Source: Struthidea cinerea (lineage: Eukaryota; Chordata; Aves; Passeriformes; Corcoracidae). From it: a DNA stretch of 64,000 nt. This document shows, piece after piece, positions 39,102 to 52,579 of the stretch. The notes under the pieces were generated by a model. The model saw only the letters and a list, made by a program, of their open reading frames with translations. It made no database searches and was not told the origin of the DNA. Where the stretch lies: assembly GCA_013397865.1 (NCBI GenBank), contig VZTI01004088.1, forward strand, positions 1,909,478 to 1,973,477, written 5' to 3'. The translations under genes were made by a program, and so were the position numbers. Position 1 is the first letter of the stretch. Each line of letters opens with the position of its first letter.

Positions 39102-41320
39102 GTGGACAATACCAGTCTTACATACAACATTCATGTCTCATGATCATGCTCCTGCAGAAGAGAAAGCCTAACTCAAAATATTTTTGTCACTGCAGAACCA
39201 AGAAGGCCTCATTAAGCTAAGTACTACATAAATACATATAGACAGTCTGTGCCTGCAGCAAGTCTAAACCAACTAGAAGTCAAATGAAGAATAGAGGCGG
39301 AAGCAAATACACAGCTAATAAGGTTCTACACCAGGTTGTGCCAGTGGCAGAATCTCGAGTCCTGAAAGGCCCTCTGCCTTACTGAAACACAGCCCATCCC
39401 TACAACAGTACCTTACAAATAACTTATTTGTCCTAAGAGTTTGTTTCTTTCTTGTGGACTCATGAAAAAGAGAGAGGCTTCATGGCTGCTCAATGTTGTT
39501 GCTTTGTGCAGCTGTAACTTCACGCCACAAGAACATGCACACTACCTCTGGTAGGTGCAACAGTGGAGCTGCCAAAGCAGAACATTTGGGAGGCTCCATG
39601 AATACAGCCCACTCAACTGTACAGAAAAGGCAGAGAGCTGCACTTAGGAGTGCATGAGATCAGCAAAGCATTTGAATTAAAAAGAGTTTCTGTTGAAGCT
39701 TTGGATACCTTGCTCATGAGAAAGCTGAGACTCTCAGTCAATAATTTTGGAATTTAAAGCTCAAGATGAGGAAAGGTTGTCCCTAAGCCAAAACTGTTCC
39801 CTAGGGAACAGGAGTCACAGGAAAGCAGTCACTCAGGCACAGTGTAGCTTAACCCATCAAGCTCACAAAGCTAGTAAAAGAAGTTTAGTTTTACCTAATT
39901 TCAGTAGGCAAGTGGGAGTACAAACTTTCCCCCTAAGAACAGAAAAATACTTTTTTGACTTCAGGGTACGTGCATTTCTAGCATTTTGGTGTTTACTTTG
40001 CTAAGGACTAGATTACTAGCCCACTAGAAGTAGCCTGCCTAGTAGGGAAAGATTCCAGCTCACACAAGAGGACAGTGCTACTTCCAGAACTTTATTTATA
40101 GCATGAGTACAGTTGCCAGTCCCTAAGCTGTGCACAAATCTGGACCTCCAAGTTTGAATTCCTCTTTGCAGTTCAGTCAAGAGCTCTAAACCTGACTCAG
40201 TGCTTCAACTACAGAAGTGGGAGTTGTTTACTGATCTGGAAGCTACTGGCATTGCAAGACCTTCACTGATCTACAGGGAAAAATAGCATTTGCCTCAGTC
40301 TGAACACAAACTCACCTCTATTCCAGAGGTTAGAAACAGCCTCAACAACTCACGGGCAGCTAATACCCTTTAATGTGCTTGATAAAACTCTGCTGCTCGT
40401 ACTTGTTTTACACAAGTATAGACCAGCGAAGTAAAAGGAAGACACAGGTTTGAAGAAATACGCCCTAAAATTAAGGCATCCTTGCCCTCCATGACCTCTG
40501 GGCCCAGCTAAGTGATTTAGGTGGGGACAGTAGAATTTGTGGTGATACAGTGTCTCTAAAAATTCAGTGAATTACTTCCTCTTCACCCACCTCCCCCTCT
40601 CATTTTAATGAGAACACTAAGGGTTATTATGAGTTTCTTACTGAAGTTGCACATGCCACACAGTCACAACTCTTTTCAGAATTGTGGCTCAGTACAACCC
40701 TTTTTTTTAATTAAGAGACACTTCCAGCCTTTTAGAAACACAAGGTAATCTGCTAGGCATTTAGTGGCCACAACTGCAGGGAATAGAGGCGACAAAAATA
40801 CAGCCGTGACCACACTGTAGCATTTCTTCCAACAGCATTTCTCATCCACATACTCCAGATGTGACCATAATACCCATCCAGGCATAGCCAAGGGATGATC
40901 ACATTCTCTTCTTCCATCAGCTTCAAGTTTTTCATGTAAATGCTAGGAATTTTTGCTTGAGAGTGCAGTATATACTGCTGGAGTGATCGCTGACATTTTT
41001 GAAGGTTAGGAAACTACCTGTTATCAAAACAGACCCTTTCACAAAACTCCTTTTTTATAAACTGGTATCAAAGTGATTTTTAGTTCCTTAGAAAAAACAT
41101 TAAACCCAAAGATTGACACATGAGCAGAGGAAGCACAATAAAGCCAGTTCAAGCTTCCCCTGGCAGCCTGCCTTAGGCTTCTTCCAAAACTCTACAAGTA
41201 TGAGCATATTATCCAAGCATTGCAGATATCAGGACAGCTGCTCTTACATGGAATCTTCAAGTAGCAGCACCTACAGGATTTAACTATTCTGTGCAATACA
41301 GCAAAGCGAGAAGCTAACAC

Positions 41321-41420
41321 CCTTCAGATTTTCTAGTTTTCTTCGTCCATCTTCTTTCAGTTTAAAGACAGCCAAGCGTTGGAATTCAGTCAGAGCAAGA
41401 AGAGTCACATAAAATTCACG
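41321..41420 (-). other. Exon-like open segment, minus strand (unconfirmed)
   Basis: TTTTCTTTCCTCATAG| precedes a 100-bp segment. Its open frame has coding-like composition (REFYVTLLALTEFQRLAVFK, then LKEDGRRKLENLK) and is closed by an in-frame stop immediately upstream of the acceptor. The donor-like end GG|GTGTTA is weak. It is not part of the CCDC88C frame between residues 90 and 91. I do not recognise it. Alternatives are a decayed retrocopy, an unannotated nested gene or chance. Confidence 0.18.
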
Positions 41421-41749
41421 CTATGAGGAAAGAAAACTTTGTGCTGTGTTCAGCCTTTTCCAAGATATGGCACCAGTTCCAGAAGTTTTATGATCAGCCA
41501 TTTCTCCAGTGAACCAGTAGCATAACCATTATTAAATGCAATTAATGACATTATCTTGAATGCTCATAAAATCCCACAGCAAAATGAGTCATATGCTCAG
41601 TTTCAAAAGAGGGGCCTCTCAAGTCAATAAAAACCTGCAAAGACACAACTGTTGAGAGAGTGGGAAATGCAAAGATGTTGCATGGTACCACTGGTACCAA
41701 GTATTACATAGCCAACAAATAAATAAAAACCACCAAAGCCTGCAGCAAC

Positions 41750-41886
41750 CAATGTTGTCCTCTGTTTTAAGAGTCTTGACACTGTTTTTCTCAGTAGCCA
41801 CCAGCAATGAAGTCTCCTGCAGCTTAAAGTTGCAAGATGGCAACTCTTCAGAAAATTGCAAATGAACAAATTCAGTTGGCAAATTT
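41750..41886 (-). other. Exon-like open segment, minus strand (unconfirmed)
   Basis: A pyrimidine-rich CCTCTTTATTTTAG| precedes a 137-bp segment open in one frame (LPTEFVHLQFSEELPSCNFK and onward). Its end, ATTG|GTTGCT, is a poor donor. It lies about 330 bp upstream, in minus-strand sense, of the segment at 41321-41420, so the two might belong together. I cannot name a family with confidence. Confidence 0.15.
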
Positions 41887-44534
41887 CTAAAATAAAGAGG
41901 TTATTCAAACAGAAAAAAGGCCTCTTCATTGCACGTACCCCTCCCAAGTTATGTCAGGTAAAGCACATCTAGGGGCTGATCTTTAAAGCTTAAATCAAAC
42001 CCAAATTCCACCAATAACCTGTCTTCTTCATACTTATTTCCAGCAGAAACCCTCAGCTTATGAGATCAGGAAAGTGCCAACACTGTAATACTTGGAACTG
42101 TACTTCTGGATCAGACCTGTCCTTGTTTTCTGAAGTATTATCTCTATTAATGAGAATTTTGCTTTAATGAAGAGATCAGCTATACAGATATACTAGAAAT
42201 CTGATATTAGATACAGGAAGATTAGACAATTACATGATCTGAAATCTCAACTACCTTCTGAACATCAGCATTAATTTTAGTAGGCATTTATGTCACCTTC
42301 CTCAGATACTGTTTACAGTACCATGAATTTATATCATATTCTTGATTGTTCCTGCCCAGTACAGAGAAGGACAAATATTCTTTCATACCTACCAATGTCC
42401 TTCAAAAAACAATGAGGAAAATGCTACTTCATTCTAGATGACCTGGTCTACCAAATTCAGCAATTACGCCGTAAAGTTGACTTTGGTCCATTAAGTGAAA
42501 AGGAATGTAAAATGTCAAGGCCAGTACTGTGTTTTTAAGAGCTTTTGTTTCTCTTGAGGAAGCAGAAAATTTGTGTTCCTATTGTTTGTCAGGAACTTTT
42601 CCGTCACAGTCTGCAAACATGTCTTCAGTCAGTAAGAGACTACCCACACTCTAACTTAGGGTAATGTATTAATACTACTTCATCAAACAATGCCCACAAC
42701 TTCAGCCTATTTAAAAGCATCTCTAATACTCAGGACAGAAGCAGTCTAACAATATTTAATTATTAAGAATATTTAATATTTCAAAGCATCTATTTGGTTG
42801 CATGTTAAAAAAATCCTAGTAAAACCTACTTAAATCATATCCTAAACAACAAGAAAACTTCCAAACATTTAAGAGAGACATGAGTACGGATGCAACACTA
42901 TACTTGGCCTCAATTGCACACAGAGCTCAGTTACAGCATAGATGGCCTCAACTACCCCCAGACTATGGAGAGTTGAAGGCTGCATACACCACATGAAAGG
43001 GAATCTCCAATTAGCATCAAGACCTTGGATTTGCCCTGAAGATATGATTGTGTCAAGGAAAAATAAGTTTCTTATCTAATGCTATTACCACAAAAAAAAA
43101 AGTTTTTATTTTAATCTTCGTTGTAATTACATTTTCAGGACCAAATGCAAAGACTGATGAGCTCTCATGACTACTTTGTTTACATACAATATCTGTCATC
43201 CTCAGGCAGCAAGATTCATAGTACTTAATTTCTGGACTACAATAGGAACATGACTGTTACAGCTGCTACTGCAAGCCTCAGCTACTGTTTCCCATTGAAA
43301 ATTCTGTGTCTTAACCTATTTTAGTTGTTGCTGGTTTTATTGGATTAGCTCAACAGCTAGGTCAACAAGCAACATAACACATGACTCTGAATCACTTTTC
43401 TTTTTTCCTGACTCTGATCTCTCTCCAGGTACTCTTAAAAGAGGTCAGAGTATCAGCTTCAAGAAAAGAAAAAAAGGCACATGAATGAAAGTTTCAACAC
43501 CTGAAGGACCAGACTCTCAGACATTAAATCTTGTGGGGGGGCAAGGAGAAAGAAGGTTAGGACTAGTCTCTCTCATAGACTCCATATACATTTAAACTAT
43601 TTACTGAGTAACAGAAACAAACAGCAACAACAGGACAAAACAAAAAACCAACCCACTAACCCTCAAACTTCAGCCTCTAGTTATGACCAAATGGAATTTC
43701 CCCCTAGAAATCACAAGTCTCAGGAATGACATCACATTGCATCAGCATTTCCAGATCTCAACAAGAGTCACAGATCAGTTATCGTCAGAAATACATTATA
43801 CCCTCCCCTACACCATCCCAAACCTAAGTTACTTCATTTTCCTAGCAGGCTGCTGGAACTTGCACAGATGACTCATACGCCCCATCTGACTTTGTCATTT
43901 TTCACAAGTGCCTGTCTTTCAGGCTTCCCTAAGCAAGCCCAGGAGCAGAGTTGTGGCAATCACATGGAAAAGCAGTAGGCAAGCTTTGGAAGAGAATGGC
44001 ATGAAAAGCCACTACTCTACATCTCTTCTGTTTTGAAGACAAAACCAATACACAGTCTCTTCTATATATACAGAAAAGATGAAGTGTCCAGGGTAAACAC
44101 ACTGACATCAACTCCTACAGTGTAGTTTGCTTGTTCATTGTATGATCGAGACACACAGAGAAGCATTTTAACAATCCTAAGTGGTTTCAGCCTGGTTTAT
44201 ACTGCCCAGCATGCAAATCTGGCAAAAGATGTGTAGAAGGAAACAGCAGAACAGTTACCTTCTCACTGAGAAGTCCAACTATACAGAACAGTGTGCGTAC
44301 AGAAATTCTATTTAGAGTAACTGAATTTGTGCTGTGGCTCTCCAGCAGCAGCCAACACACTCGTAACTCTGCAAAAGCGCTAAGCTGTCAGCACCCTGGT
44401 TTTAGGGGAGCACTGTTACAGTAGAGGAACACTGACAGTTCAAGAATGACACCCAACAAGTGCACTGTGAGACTCTGCAGTCATTCCCACACTTCGCTCT
44501 CTTAGAGGAGTTCTGAGCAACTACTTCAACACCA

Positions 44535-44680
44535 AAGTACAGAGTGTAAGAAGTCTACCTTCAAGCTGTCTTGGTTTGAAAGACAGGTGCCTGTCAAGGA
44601 AGCAGGAGCCTTCCCTGAAAATGGAAAATGCAATCCCCTTCCCTCTGAAGTACAGAGTGTAAGAAGTCTACCTTCAAGCT
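44535..44680 (+). repeat. 33-bp direct duplication separated by 80 bp
   Basis: An identical 33-mer beginning aagtacagagtgtaagaagt and ending accttcaagct occurs at 44535-44567 and again at 44648-44680. The 80 bp between the copies is an LTR-like fragment. The perfect identity suggests a recent event. Confidence 0.95.
44567..44647 (+). mobile_element. Short LTR 5'-end fragment
   Basis: It starts TGTCTTGGTTTGAAAGACAG and ends with ccccttccctctg. I associate this opening with an abundant songbird endogenous-retrovirus LTR, but I cannot check it here. Only about 80 bp are present and there is no coding sequence. The initial T is shared with the last base of the left 33-mer. Confidence 0.55.
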
Positions 44681-45148
44681 AAGCACAGATTTATTTTTCC
44701 TATCAATTTAAGGTTTATATTCTAGTGTTAAGAACATTTCTTCATCAAGATTTTATTTTCTAGCAGCCCCTTTAAGAAAAGGTTTCCTGCTTTAAAAAGT
44801 CTTATATCTAGAAACACTACTTCCATTTCAGCAAACTCCTTCACATACACAACCCACAACCCTACCACAAAACAGCCCTTTTAGTACATGCATCTCCAAA
44901 TGCTAGAACAGTCTTTGAGCACAAAAAAAAGAGGAAGGCAAGGAAGAAGCCTCTGGCCATGAGGAATAGATAGAGAAGATAACTGTATTGTCATTTTCAG
45001 AAGAGAATGAATGGCTGGAAGTACTTTTACACAAACACAATTTCTCCTCCATTTCCTGCAGCAAGATTCTTTGAGCCCCCAGCCCCTGCACTAGCTAAAA
45101 CAGTACAGCAGCCACCACAGATCAATGAGCAGAGAGCAGAAATCTCAC

Positions 45149-45257
45149 CTGATAGTAAGTCTTAATGTTTCTGATCAAGATGGTCAGGTTTTGAACCCGA
45201 AGGTAGGTATCATTATTTACGTGCTTGTTGACACGTTGGTTGGTTGGTCGAGGATCT
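45149..45257 (-). CDS. CCDC88C: CCDC88C exon 3, residues 54-90
   Basis: It encodes IDPRPTNQRVNKHVNND and then YLRVQNLTILIRNIKTYYQ, the central helices of the Hook-type domain. The first base completes codon 54 (AT|A). The acceptor is TTTTTTAATAG|A: a second AG two bases downstream exists, but using it would break the frame. Donor CAG|GTGAGA, phase 0. Length is 109 bp. It is isolated between a 7.3-kb and a 30.4-kb intron. Confidence 0.97.
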
Positions 45258-48200
45258 CTATTAAAAAAGAAGAAAATAAAATATTACTAATTAAACTGGT
45301 GTTAAGACTTAACATCTCAATAACACATTTAAGTTTATGCATTAAATACACTGACAATTATACAGGGTACATATACATTAATTCATGATAGAATAAGCTC
45401 ATTACCTCTGCACCTATGTGTAAGTTGGCAATATTTTCTGCATTTCACAAAGTACCCTACTGCAACCCACACAGCACTTCAGGGGAGCTTCCTTTCTTAC
45501 CCATATTTTGCTGAAAAAAGAACATATCTAGTTTGTGCAAGCTAGACCAAAGCAGTCTCTGATAATATGGGGTTTTCCTTATTCAAATAAAGGCAAGTCT
45601 AGGAAATACTATCATGCCTTCCTTGGCTTTGGAGTTTTATGACAAGAAGAGGGTATTAATACTTGACCAGTGATATAAAAAAAAAAAAACTGCAAAGACC
45701 AGATGTATTATAAACTGAAGGGAAAAGAAGAATACTGTACTTATTACACCCATATCATCTAACTAGAACTCTCATATACATGCCATGTTTTTTGTTTGAT
45801 TTTAAAGAAAACATATCAAAATTGTACCTGAAGCAATTTTATTTCTAAAATAAAAAATAAGACATGGGAAAAAAGCTGCAAATAATTTCATACAAATGTA
45901 CACCTTCAGATCCTCTCTGTACACTCTAAGATGTCGCAAAAAAAGGAACCCAAAAATCTTTATCTGCCAATAGCACAGATCAAAGCTTTTTGTTTGCCCT
46001 CTAATAATGACTCTTATCAGCAGACTCCTACACAATCCAAACACCTGCCTCCCAGAGCTCTGCTCCGGCTGTTAATTAAGCCATTCACAGCTCTTCCAGG
46101 GCCAGCTATTGAACTCGAGCGTTGACAAGGAAATAAAAGAGGAACTGATCCAATATTTATTTTTAAAATATATCTGCCAACGTTTACATAAGTATGTCAA
46201 AGAGCTTTTACTTTTTTTTTCTAAATGCACAAGCATTCCAGAGCACCTCTTGAGTGAAAGCAGTGCTATGTGAATAAGTATGAAAAAATACATAGATATT
46301 CCACAGATGAGAGAAAACTGCCTTGACAGCAAATAACATCAGACACGGTATTTATGTACAAGGGTTTAAGCAATGTGAAGCACAGATGACCAATACTGGC
46401 ATAAACTAGCAAGACACTACACAGCCTTTCCAGCAGCACAGGATCTTGTATATGGATTAGTACTGTAATAAATTATGAAAGAAAGAACAAAAAGAGGCAA
46501 CTGCAACAAGCTTTTAAAGTAAAATTTGTAGTAAATATTCCATTTTACTGATGCTCAGATACAGGAGTGCAGAAGCCACACTTGTAACAGTTTGACAGGA
46601 TGGGACCTCGACAACACTGAAGGAGAAGCATAAATGCCACCTGGGCTTGAGCTCAGACAGCACCCTGCCTTCAGTGTCTGAGCAGATGCTGAACCTCAAA
46701 GGAAGCTGGATACAGCTTTTTTAGGCAAGGCCATGACAACAAACTGGGAAGCTAAAAGGGAAGAAACATTCAGCAAAGAGAAGCTGGCCAAATAGAAGGG
46801 TCAGCCTACAGTTCTCATTTCCATGTGAAAGCTCATGTAGGCAGCATGCTGCCATGGCACTGTCTGGCAGTGTTCCAGGTTTGTGTCCAGGAATGGAGAT
46901 CTTTGACTGGCTAGCAGTCACTACTCCACAATCCTTCCCAGAACTGCACAAAATGGGGCAAAAATCCACAAAACACACTGACAAGTCACAGGAAAGGAGA
47001 GGCTATTTCTTCAACAACTGCAGCAGTGGAACTGCAGGACTTGGATGAGGTTTCCAAAGGCACATAAGGCACAGAACTACTATTTCCTAGACAAGATCTG
47101 CTCATTTTTGCACAGTGGAGAGATTGCGTTACAAGAACATAAGCACTAGCAGGACCAGGCCCTCAGAAGCAATTCCAGAGCTTTCATCCTATCATCTTCC
47201 TTAAGGGTAATTGACTGCTCCAAGAGCCCTTAATGCCACTGACCTCAGGGTCCTCTTAACCTGCAGCCAAGCTGCAGCACAGTGTAGCTCTGGCACTCCT
47301 GCCACTTCTCCATCACGAAGAAGTTAAAAGCTTTTCTGAAAATAGAAGGTAGCTCAAAAACCTTAGTTTTCTGAACATGTTGTGTAACCAGCTTCACACC
47401 TCAGCTCACTACAGAGAGGAGCCTCTGCACAAGATGTGCAAGTCCAGCACAGCCCACACTTCAAACTGCCACAGGGATTACTGTCTTAGCAGGAAAATGA
47501 AACAATTCCTTCTCAACAAGTAAGATCCCATTTCTTCTTTCTGTACTTAAAGACAACCCTATCCTAGAGAAGACAGAGCTGTTGGTACCACACTTTGTAC
47601 ATTATAGCACCTGCTTGTATGGTGAAACTTGTTTATCAAGAATTTTATGGAAAGGAACTTTTTCCACGGGTCACATTGAAAATTAAAGAGAATTTTTTTT
47701 TTTTTTGCAACACTAACCAGGTAACCCAAACAAATTAATGTCTGGATATATCTGAAAAATCCATGAACACCACCTCAGATGCCTTTTCAGTCCTTTGATG
47801 TTTGGTCTTTCCCTTACACACAAATGTAATGAAAACTACATGTCTTTTTTTTTTTGAAAACCACCTACTCCTCAAGATCAAAAAGGTTATCTAAATAAGA
47901 CTGAGACTGCATGGCTGAGGTGTGACTTAGGGAGGTACTCCACAAACCAGTAAAAACCCACCCAAGCCAAATAAACAGAAGGAAAGTCTCAAACCTCACT
48001 ATATACCCAAACATTTTAAAGAAGTCATCTGGTTTGTACACTCTTATGACTCTTCTAGGAACAGAGAGAAAAGGAAGGGTCAGGAGACAGATCAGGTGAC
48101 AAGCTCAGCAGGCATGGGGCCAGCAACACAAGTGCATGAAGATGCAATCCCTTAAGTCACCTGTTAATGAAAGTAACCACAAAAAAACCCCACTTAAATT

Positions 48201-51200
48201 TTAAAATGACAATCCCATTCTTACCATTTCTGACAAGCCATTTTGATGAGCAAGGGGAAAGCCCTCAAGTCGGGCCCAAGGGTTATGAGATGCCAGAAGG
48301 AACTCACTGGCCCAGCATCCTGCAGCACTTCGCTCTGCAGGCAAGGCACTAATCAAAAATACACTACTCTGGGGCCATTCTAACTCTCCTACCACCCAAC
48401 TTCTTCCTCTGTCATCAAGTGAGGCACTGCCACTAACGCTGGCAGATTCCTAAATTGTCAGAAAATGGTGGAAAAATGCACCTCTAAGTAAGATTCTAAA
48501 ATTTTAAATTTCTAACCTTCTGGTATTCATGCCATTTGCTAGAAACCACAAGGAGCGGGCAGTCACAAGGTGGCTGTTCCTGTCACATGATCTAAATTAA
48601 AGACAACAGATCAACGGTACCACAAACCATGACAGTTGCCACTGAAATGGAAAAAACCTATTACTGTGCATTTTTATAATGGGATTTTAACACAAATACA
48701 CTGTTAGTTATACAGTGTTATCAGCTGTATTCCTAACACACATTTCTGTTAGCTAAATGTTTTGACAGAAAAGCAGTCAATTATCAATTAGAAGAATTAG
48801 AACAAGCCAACGCGCATACACTTACGTGCCTGCATAAACCTCCACACTATTTCTTACAGGAAGTTTCATTTGGGAAGTTAAATGGGGCAAATATTTGCTT
48901 ATTCTTGTAGGTATTATGCCACAGCTGCAACTGTTAACACTGAAGGCAGTCAATGCAGTGTCACCACGTGCTGATTTCATACCAGGAAGTGACACACAGC
49001 CATCTGAAAAAAGTACTTTAAAGTGTGTCTGCAGAGAAACTCATTAACCTAGTATATATAAATCCATCAGCAACACAAGCTTGAAACATAGCACTTTGAA
49101 GAGTAACAAACACTTTTGTATGCAGAGCATTCAGCCAGTACTGCAGGTCTGCAAAAATCAACGTTGTCCTTCATGCATTATCAGGTTGGGATATACACTT
49201 GAGCAGGACACAGGCAAACGAAACCACTCACAACAGAATTATTTGAAAAATCATTTGTCTTGTTTTACAATCTAAGTGGGGAAACCAAACACTGCTGTCT
49301 GACTCTTGCTACTAAATTCAACTCGCTTAACAACTAGGTGCCCCTACTGAGAACCAAACAATGCCCAACTTTCTTAAAAATAGTCTTGCTTGTTTCAGAG
49401 ATTGCCAGTAAGCAAAGGGATCACCAGCAAAGCCCAACAGCTGCTGTCCTGCTGACTACAGTCTGCCTAAGCCCAGGCCAGGTTCCCTTCCTCTGCCCTT
49501 GTGCCACGGCTACATTTGGCAAGCCTGAGCAAACCACATTTTATTCAGGGCTAACATTCCCGGGGGGCAGCTCATTTCTGAAGAGGATGAAGTGAAGGCA
49601 CAGCCCTATTTTCACCTCCTGTCAAACAGCCAGCAGGGACCTGGCAGGAGGAAAAGTGATAGATAGCTGTCACATATCTTTCTGATGACACAGCTGCCTT
49701 GCTGAGATGAACCCACCACCTAAAAAACATTGACACCGCAACACAAAGCAGCTGGAATCTTCTCCACCCAAAGTTGCCAGACAGCATTTGGGGAAAATCC
49801 AAACCATTACAACAGAAATTAGGGGCTGACGGAACTCCTACAGCCCACCCACAACTCAAACAGCTAAAGCCTTACTTCCACTCAGCAATCTCCACTCAAC
49901 AGGTACATCTGGATTTCTTCACAGATGCACCTGCCCTTTTTGCCCTGAATGAAACTTAAAATCTGCTTCGCTGCAGGGTAGAAATGTTGTATTTTTAGTA
50001 ATGAATTTCCTAAGAATCTGGCTTTCAAAATCTTCACTGAAAGAAACACATTGATTTGCAGCAAAGTACTGCATCACACCTGGTATTTAGATGCCAGCTC
50101 GTGTGCCCCTGCTATTTCTGCTCCTGTAATCAGGCAAGCAGGATAAAAAAATTCCAAGTGAAGTTACACACAAGTGATGATGCAGCTGTTCACATCAGGA
50201 GCCCAGCTCTTTCACCCTGCCAGCCCCTACTCTCTACATGTGTGTACATGTCTGCACCTGTTCTTTCAAGCAATCAACACTATCATGGCATGGTAAATCC
50301 AATTCTAGATTTATCAAAGGCCCTCATTAATACGCTTTCAGCAGTAAGAAATCTCCAGCCAAGCACTGAAAACTATCTTCAGGGACCAAGACTTAAAAAC
50401 AATGAGCAAGAATTTTGAAAAACACATTTATTTTTTTTATTCTGAAAGCTCTGTGGGGCAGAAACATGCCTTGCAAGACTTTCGTGACTTACAGGCAAGC
50501 AGTAATTGCATTGCAATTTCTGAAGTTAAAACCAGGGAAAGGTAAAGGTCAGTCAGCACCTCTCCTGAGTGCCTTGCTAGGTCAGGATACATAAATAAAA
50601 TTGCAATCCTTCCTAAACTAAACAATCCTGGGCTCTCAATACAAAGCTTTTAGTTTCAAGCTCCTTAGTCACCATTAGAAGCACTGGCAAATCTCCCTAA
50701 AAAGGGGGGAAAAAAGGCCCAACTGTGTATAATGGGACAGTTTCCTACTGCACAGTGCTTGTGCCTCCAACACTTCGCTTTCTGAGACACCACTGCCAGA
50801 GATGTTTCTCGGGGAAAAAAACCCAAACAAATTAAAGCCAACACCCCACCAACTTATTTACCTGACTGCTTAAAACAAGCAAACATGCCAGGGCATCTCT
50901 TATAATCACATGAGATCAGACAAAATGCCAACTGGTGTCACTGCACTCAGCCAGCCTATATGCTTATCTTTGTTATTTCCATGAGATCTTATCATTCTCT
51001 CCTTGTCTCCAGACCACTGCTCAGTTGCTCCCTCGACTTTAACAACTCTATCTCCTTAGACTTAGTTCAATGGCCAACTACAAATACTTAAGTTTGGACA
51101 CACCACCAAATAAAGCTCTCATAAAAATGCCACACTCATTGAAAAGCCACATAACTTCATAAATTTGTGACTAAGTGTGACTCAGTTATTTTTTTCTTGT

Positions 51201-52579
51201 TTTTTAATGAGAAGACTATTGCACATAGAATTAAATAAACGTCTTAGATAACACTTCTGTTTAGTTAAACCTGCAGCCGACTCAGCTGCTGTTACCTTGA
51301 TAGTTTGGTTGGTCATCACTGTGCCAAACACAATGGTCATAAATCAAAATTTAATTTCCCACACCTTGGAAAGCTACAAACCTGGATCTAAACATTTCTA
51401 CTTGAGGCTTTAATTTGCAGAAAATTATGTCTTTAAATAGTAATTATTCCTTAAAAAATTCTGGAAACGATGCCTTCTCTTTCCAAGAGGCTTCTATCCC
51501 TGCTAACATTTTACACCATTAGTTTGTTATCTCCATGTGTGCTGGCTGATCTGGGTTCTGTTCTGAATCATGGATCTTCACCAGCTTCACTATCTAAACT
51601 CTAGTACACAATTTTCACCGTTGGTAACATCAAATCAAAAGAAAATTTTATTACTTTCTCACATGGAACAACCAGGTATCGGAAGATAACAAAACTTGGC
51701 AACTTGAGCGGGTGAGGCATTGTCAGACTTAATGTTATTTCTTAAGATTTAAAAAGATTCTGATATGAATTCTTAATTTAAATACTTTGACTACCACTGC
51801 AAATCACTGGTCGAGCTTCAATTGATTACAGTCACTTAAAAGAGTGCACTGCCAAAACTGAGTGACTTCCAAACTCTCCTCCACTGAAAGGCAAATACTT
51901 CTCCCTACAAATTCTCTCAGGTGTATTTCAGAATATTTAAAAGCAAATACAGAGAAAACAAAAAACAGTCAGGCTCTGCATACAGCACAGCAGATCAGCA
52001 ACAGGAAAGGATGTGGTTAAAACACAGCACAAGTCCTAACAACGATTCGTTTCAATGTTAGGGTATTTTCAGCACTCCATCTTTTAACCAGTTTCTAAGA
52101 TGCCTCGACACATGGTCTTACAGTGCCACCTGAAAGAGGGTTTTTTGCAAATTATGTACTCAGTATCGAAGTTTACGCAAGAGTAGACAAAGTTCAGATG
52201 AAACCGTCCCAGTAAAGCTTTATATGATACTGTACTTTCATTTCCTTCTTTATACTGCCACACACCTCCCACTGTAGCATGCGTGAATAACTGAGATAAC
52301 TGGGAGAGAAAAAAAATAAAAAATAAAAAACGAAAAACACACAGAATCCATGCAAAAAGACCAGAAAAAGAAGTTAAAGAATATCTTATAGAACTGGCTT
52401 AGTTCGGAGCTTTTTTCCCCCTCTGTTTTTCGTAAATTTCGAAGAGCAATCAAAACGAAAATCGCTCCGGCCCCAGGCCGCCCTCCCCGCATGAGGAAAG
52501 CTCCGGGCCGGAGCCCCACACCCGCGGGAGGGGCCGGGGCGCGCCTCCCTCATGTCTGCCGCCCTCCGACCCCACTCAC
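45258..52579 (-). other. CCDC88C: CCDC88C intron 2, 7.3 kb
   Basis: AT-rich sequence with no recognisable gene or full-length mobile element. Simple tracts include a short poly-T near 47.69 kb (poly-A on the gene strand) and A-rich sequence near 52.31-52.33 kb close to exon 2. Open frames here are short, without splice or family support. Nothing else stood out. Confidence 0.9.

Larger units (their letters stand above)
14794..45148 (-). other. CCDC88C: CCDC88C intron 3, 30.4 kb
   Basis: The largest intron in the window, almost half its length. Most of it is unique-looking AT-rich sequence in which I see no gene. Items that stand out are listed separately: an A-rich tract (16.46 kb), GT microsatellite (17.84 kb), GC-rich patch (25.2-25.7 kb), G-quadruplex motif (33.47 kb), T/G-rich tract (35.56 kb), exon-like segments (38.96 kb plus strand; 41.32 and 41.75 kb minus strand), and a duplicated 33-mer around an LTR fragment (44.54-44.68 kb). 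Large first introns of this kind often carry enhancers, but none can be proven from sequence alone. Confidence 0.92.

Noticed and set aside
41750..41886. Assignment of this segment to DSCC1
   Set aside because: Only scattered residues agree with what I recall of the family, and the downstream part does not follow. Left unnamed.
45257..45260. Alternative acceptor two bases downstream for exon 3 (AGAG)
   Set aside because: Only the first AG keeps codon 54 (AT|A) and the family frame.
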